In this document: positions 1-6,700 of the stretch, piece by piece
Layout: each line of letters opens with the position of its first letter
How positions within the stretch are numbered: position 1 is the first letter of the stretch
DNA from: Candidatus Omnitrophota bacterium
GTDB lineage: Bacteria > Omnitrophota > Gorgyraeia > Gygaellales > Profunditerraquicolaceae
Direction of reading: 5' to 3'
Length of the DNA stretch: 8,712 bases
NCBI GenBank assembly: GCA_018825725.1
Contig: JAHKBC010000132.1
Span: 1-8,712, forward strand
Notes under the pieces: generated by a model
What the model was told of the DNA's origin: nothing
What the model saw: the letters and a program-made list of their open reading frames with translations, nothing else
Databases searched by the model: none
Position numbers and translations under genes: made by a program

Positions 1-732
1 CGAGGAAACGCTAGGTTTATCCTTCTTAATTTGCTGCGCTGCTTCTCTGAGTATCGACAGCTCCTCTTGGGGACGACAAAAACGGCGGTTTTGAGTTATC
101 CTTCTATCAGCCATGCTGCGGATAGAGCGCCAGAGGGACATTACTTCCGAGGAATAGTATCTTGCAAGCAATAAATTGCGCTTCCAATAAACTACATAAT
201 CAAGCTGGCTCAATAAATGCCGCGGGAATAACTTCCATTGTAGGCCTTCAAGGTCAAAACGCAGCAAAAGGCGGATTAAAGAAGTATCCAAGATGTTTAA
301 AATAGACTGGAGATGCCAGCTTATCTCCACCAGCAATCCCTGATTACGGTCAGGATACTTCTCTATTGCATCGACAGACTTTAAATATTGGACAAGTTGT
401 CCTAATTCTCTTAAAGCATTCGGGCGAAGCAGGGAGTCAACTTTTTCATCAAGCCAATAAAGGGCTATCATGACCGGAATGATAACGAAGCAATAAATGC
501 CTACACCCATACTCAGCCATATCGTCAGAAATATCCCGGGATCATCGTAAATGGCTTTTACAAAATCGGTGATATTCATCTCCGTTGAGAAGTATTTTAA
601 TAAGGCAAATACACCTATGAGAGCAGCAATAACGGCTATAATGCCGGTCTTGAAGAAAAATTTTATCTCGCTATCAACATCCAGCAGCCTACCGATCGAC
701 TTTTCCCAAATATTAAGTAACTTCTCTTTTAC
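1..732 (-). other. C-terminal membrane and helical region, continues past the window (residues 2661-2904)
   Basis: Two hydrophobic helices at about 2686-2705 (G-I-I-A-V-I-A-A-L-I-G-V) and 2727-2754 (F-L-T-I-W-L-S-M-G-V-G) are joined by a short acidic loop (Y-D-D-P). A soluble helical tail of about 150 residues follows, rich in Leu, Arg and Trp, and runs off the window at K-P-S-V-S-S, possibly the start of another linker. No enzyme motif is visible. It may be a membrane anchor with a cytoplasmic helical bundle. Confidence 0.5.
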
Positions 733-3700
733 ATCGCCGCGGTTATCAACCGGCGAGGCGGCGTGTTCCTCAGGGTCGTTCTTTGATTCATTCGAGGGTC
801 GTCTTTCCATCCAATCGGAAGAGTGTCCCCGCTGCGCCACCGGTAAACTGGAGGAATCTGTTTTTTTTCTTCCTACGAACTCCACTTCGACCACCTTTAC
901 TCTTGCCCGGTACAAATGTGAAGTGCCGGCAAAATCAAAATTTAAATATAGCATACTTTTCGCTACCCTTAGCACGTCTTCCGGGGCCGCATTTTCCAAG
1001 GGAATGTCAACTTTTTGCCTGCCGCCATGTAATCTGCGTTCGCAAAGTTTCGTATCAATTAAATCCCCCTCTTTTGTCTCCCTTAATAAAAAGAAACTTA
1101 TGACGCCTGGATCAGACCGTTCAATTGTAATTCGCAGCGCCTTAACCTTTCTTAAGTCTTCAATCGTCAACAATCGCCACTTGTTACCGGTAGGTTTATC
1201 GCCAATGCCAATACAGGCCTGGCCATGCCCGCATTCTTTAACATTAAATGTGTGCTGGGGCAGGTCAAATAAATCTACTATTTTGCCATTTATACGCTCT
1301 ATGGAAGGAAAATATAAACTGACTGGATGCTCGCGATAATACATATTGACCGAATCAGCTTCGAAATCGATTTCTCCTGTTTGGACCTCGACCCTAATAA
1401 CGGGAACAGAAATATCCAGCTCATCATCCAAAGGATTACCCTTCTTTTTTAATGGCACCAACTCTGCCTCCATAACATTTTCTGAAGGCCTTGCGCCTCG
1501 CATTAAGAATTGGGCTAAATTTTCCTTTTCATACTTTTGAGATTGGAAACTTTTAGCTTCGATAACTGCTTGTTTGAACAATTTTTCCACCGGAGAGGGC
1601 CAAAGAATAATCATAACTGGCAATAAAACAATTACAAAATACGTCGCCTCACGGAGAATTAAGGCCGTACTTGCAACCATCTGCCTAAAAATACGCTTGC
1701 ACGGTTCATTCATTTTCTTAAGAAAAGTGGGTAAATTTATCGACAATCCGATGATAGGCCGCATCAGGAAGTAGTAATACCCTGTAATTATCATACCCCA
1801 CTGGGCAACCCGAGCAATAACCCAGAATACATCGCTTTCTAATACCGGAAAGAGAATAGTCCATGCGGGCGTAAAGAAACTGACTATACACCCGTGAAGG
1901 ACAAAAGATGCAACAAGGCCAGAATTCCAAGAAACCTTTCCGGAAGAGGCAATACGTCCTCTGCCTTGAGCGAATATATTATCTTTTGTATCTTCGAAAA
2001 TTTTATCGCGCACAATGCCGGCTTTTTCCGCAAGGGCCTTCTTTTTCTTTAGCAAATCTGGAAAAATCAGCTGGGTAGCCAGAAGGTCGGCCGCCTCTTC
2101 TCTGTTATCTACCAAAGAATAAAACGTCAACATACTCCATGGTTTTGTAGCGTCAAAAGTCCAGATTACTTTTCCTTTCATAAAATCAACAAATTTTCTG
2201 ATAATACCACCAGTTGCCAGTGAAATAATACTCCCTGTAGTTATAGCAATAGCAATGACAATAGCAGCCAAAGGTGCTGAGAATATCTGTAAGTAACCAA
2301 ACATATGTAAATAAAAATGCGATACTATAAACAAAGCAACAGCGCCCTCGGATAATAAAAGAAGTAATGACGCCGGGTTAGTCCGGTTGCCATCCTTGCT
2401 AATAGGCCTCCAGGACTTTTGGGCAAGCCTATTTGCAATCTCAGGGTTGTTTTCCATAATCACATGGCCCAATTCATGGGCAAATACCCAGCAAAAAACT
2501 TTCCTGTTTGGCATTAATACGGCGTTTATTTGCTCTTTTTCCGGTATAGCATAGCCGCCTACCCCCAGCCAAAACAATATACTCCTCCATATAGGAAGAT
2601 ATTTGAAAATAACCCCGAAACTTTTATACCAATGAATGAACCGGATTTCTTTAACCTGCCGGAGATCTCTTTCGGGAAACCGCAACAGCATTTTCTTAAC
2701 CTCTTGCAAATATTCTAAAGAGGCAACCTGCCATCCGGTAATATCCCTCGGTATTCCGCCTAAGGCCATTAGTTCTTGAACAAGATACACCTTCTTCAGC
2801 AAAATCCCTTCTTTAGAAAAAATCCTCCACCCCGGCGGCGAGGCGCTTTGCTTTTGAGCCGGCGAGCTAGCTTTTAGCTCTGTAATCATCTGCGGAAGAT
2901 AATAGATATCTTTAGGTCCCTTGACTAAGATAAAACCCATGCCTGTTTCTTTTGGCGGAATATCGCTTTGGCTGTCGCCGATCATAACGATAGTTGCAAG
3001 CGATACACCCAGCATCTTGGCAGCAAGAACAAAAACCTCTTTTTGTGGCTTCATTATCGTATTGCCAAGACATGCTATCACTTTTTCTTTAAAGATTTGT
3101 TTTAACCCCATAACATCGAGCATATCTTCCGTCAGGCTGGACAAACTGTTGGTAAGCATGCCTACTTTATAACTTGCCTGAAGATCAACCAACACAGATA
3201 TGATCTTTCTATCGGGCTTAAGATAAGGTTGTGCATTTATCTTCCCAATGGCCTCTGCCCATTGCTGGAGCGTTATTCCAAACTGCGGCAATAAGTCGAC
3301 TACTGTACCTTTATATCCATGCTTATTTTTGTAATCTTCCCGCGCTTTCCTGATACGCAATAGCGCCTTAAATGCACCTATGCCGTGTGTTCGTGCCACT
3401 AATTCCACTCCCGCCTTAATAAAGCGCCACTGCAATCGCCAGCTCTTATAGAGCGTCCCGTCTAAATCAAAAAGAATAGCCTTGATCTCTCCAGATGGTC
3501 TTCTCTTCTGGTCATCTAATCTAGTGACCTGACGACTTCTAAGAATAAATACCGGGCTGGAGGACCCCAATACTTCTTTGGATCCGGAATGGTCAAAAAA
3601 ATCTTGCAATTTTTTCCATCCTATAAGTAACCAAGGGGTATAAAGCTGGGGTTTGTCCCGCATATCTTCTTCGAGTTCGGCAACGGTCATAAACTTATGC

Positions 3701-6700
3701 TCAGAAATCTCTTTTCGGTCTGGTGAAATTTCGCCATCATATTTACCTATAAGAAAAGCGCACATTTCCCACTCTGAACCTTTGTCTTCATACTTAGCAT
3801 GATAAATAAATTTGAGAAGCATTGTTACGCCACAATGAATACCCAGTTCTTCGGGTATTCTCCTATTCCCTGCCTGTTCATAGGTCTCATTGGGGTAACG
3901 AGGATGGCTGCAACAAGAAGCATCCCAATGACCAGGCCATAATGGCTTTAGCTCGCTCCTACGCGTAATCAACACCTTGCCTTTACGATTAAAAATAAGA
4001 GCCATAAATCCTCTATGCAGCTTACCTTCACCCTCATGCGATTTTCGCTTGGTTTCGCTCCCGCGTGGCGAATCGTGGTCATCCACGAGGATCAACCTTT
4101 CTTCCTTTTGTGAAGAAAATTCCTCCGCCGGCGAGCTGGAGCGGTGAGGCGGCGAAGCGGCGGAATTATTGGTTAGCCGGCTTAAGATATGATTTTTCTC
4201 GGGAAGATAGGCTCCATCTTCGGTAGGCAGAAGAACCCTATAAGCCTCCAGGTAGTAACCTGCCGCATCCTGAAAGCACCCTTTATCAAATAGATTGTTT
4301 GCCGACGGCAGGAGAATCCTATGGAGTCTATCGTGAGACTCAACGTCAAGCTTATATGTATTTGGGGCCCTTTCTGTTTTTCCATCCACCGGCGAGGCGC
4401 TGTGATTATGCCAGATTATGCTTCTTTTGTGAATTTTACCAAGCCTATCTAGTGAATTAAAAAACCATTCTATTTGTTGGTCTTTGGAGAACTTAAATAA
4501 TTCCGGATGGATATAAACAACGTGGGTAGACGTTTCTGGATGCCACGTGCTCATTGTGAGCACATTATAGATTAAGGAAGGATCAGTGGTAATGATTAAC
4601 TGCCACTTTGGCGGGGCCCGGCAATGCATCCGGTTGGTTTCCAATTGCTTGAGTATGTACTTTATTGGGGCTATAAAACCGGCTATTTCCTTTGCTAACC
4701 TTTTTGGAACCTGCAGTTCAAAGCCATTTACCCAAAAGGTATAATTCCTCTTCAGCGGCGAGAAGGCGGCGGTTTTATCGGCTGCCGGAGAGCCGGAGCG
4801 GCGCACCGGCGAGGCGGTAGAGCTCTCATAGTTAAAATCGAGCAGCTTGCTGTCTAACGGGAAATTTAAAAATTTATCTGTTAAATTTGACTCTATTAGA
4901 GCCTCCCGATCCAATAACAAAACGCCGGCTAATGCTAAGTATTCAGAAGGATTGGAGTAAGCATGTTCTAAATTAAGGCGCCACAATTTATGGACTTCAT
5001 AAATTTCAAAGCCGATCAGTTGTTCAGAGAATGGTAGCGGGAAAAACCCGTCAACTACCCGCGATACCGCTTTTACAATAACAGGCGCCTTTGGTATAAG
5101 CTGAGACATGCATATGTTTATCCAAATTGTCTCACCCCTTAGCGTCATAACCTTCTTTTCCCAGTTCCAATAGTCCGATTGTTTAACCTGTGATAAATTT
5201 AAACTATCCACATCAACTCTTTCCCCTGCGTTGGTAATGTACCTAAATTCGGCCTTTCTAATCAGTTCTCGCCATTCTTCTATTGAGAGTTTCTTATAAA
5301 TAAATGCGTGCAAAAACTCTTCTGTGCTGCTAGTCAGAAGAGGATAATCGCTTCTTTCTATATTGATAGTGTCATTATTTGGATCCCAAAAAGAAAGTTC
5401 TCGTGTAAATTTTAATTTTATATTCTTTAAATAAGGTTTAACGTTATCTGGCAATTTTTTTAAACTCGTGCAGGCTGCCTTAAGATTGGAGAATGGAACA
5501 TATTTAATACCTAGAGGAATCAAACCATATGCTCTTATAAACTTTTCAACCCTCTCTCTATCTCCATTGTTGCTGACAGGCGAACTGGAGCGGCCCGGTA
5601 CTAGCGGTCCTTCACTTACGCTCAGGACTCCCTCGTTTCTGACTGGACTCGAGCTCGGTCGCGATGCGCTGAATCTCGCGGGGGACAGGTACCCGATTGG
5701 TTTTGTACCAGGTGCTAAGGTGAAGCTGTAAGTGTTCCCTGATACCAGCGGTGAGACGGCGGAGTTTGTTTCTACAGCCGAGCTGGCAAATTCCTGTGCA
5801 GCCTTCAACATGTCTTTAACGCGCCTTATGCTCTCTTTTATCCGCGTAGAATCATCATACCAAAATTCCAGGACTAAACTTATTTTTTTGTGATCGCTCA
5901 TAGAGATAATTCGTAACGATGTTTCTCCCTTTTTGGGACCTAACGACTTTCCTAACGCATACGGCGGCCAGACGAATTTTTCCCTTAATGTAGCGACTGC
6001 ATGGTCTGCTAAAACAAGAACGCATCCGCCTTCTCCGCCATCGTAAAAATCGCCAAATGGAGGTTCGGCAAAGGAAAGAGAATATATAAAATTAAGCCAC
6101 TGTGGACTGTAATCTATTCTATACTCGTTTTTGAAATCTGGCTTAAGACTCATGCCAAAATACTCTTTCACTCTGAGGTCTATATGACTAGTGTAGTGAA
6201 ATTGCAGATATCCGCTTTTCGGGGTGAAGGTAACTTTAACCAACCCAAAGTCGACTGACTCCTCGTTTATAGGGGACGCGCTCCGAGGTACCACCCCTGC
6301 CCTTACGAACTCGTTGCCGCCGCGGTTATCAACCGGCGAGGCGACGGGGATTTTTATCCCCACCGGTGAACTAATAACCCCTTTACTTACTCTAAACAAA
6401 AACCAAGGATAATTAAATCCTTGCACACGTAATCCTTCTTCCGGATAAATGCTGTTAAAATAAAAACCATATGTAGCCAATCTCTCTTTTATGAAACGGA
6501 CCTCCTGATAGCCACCAAAAGCATCAAAGAAAATTGTGCCTCCGTTTTTGATAACCCGGCATATTTCTCTAAAACTCTTTTCCTTATCCTCCTTATATTC
6601 AAAACCAAGCGCCAGGCCTGTAAGCATTATAAAATCTACCGAATGGTCCGCAAGACCTGTCCCCTCATGTCCATATCGGCAATCACGGACATAGAATTTT

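Noticed and set aside
551..1339. Plus-strand 262-codon open frame
   Set aside because: It lies opposite the continuous minus-strand gene (beta domain, linker 10 and membrane region), and its translation is low-complexity Ser/Phe-rich with no domain or ribosome binding site. It is an antisense shadow.
4118..4167. Inverted repeat as a transcription terminator
   Set aside because: It is in the middle of the open frame, has no following T-run on the coding strand, and similar GC-rich repeats recur in other linkers.
4182..4385. Short minus-strand frame in another phase
   Set aside because: It overlaps the giant frame in a different phase. The giant frame has coherent protein sequence there and this one does not. 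The same applies to 1718-1930.
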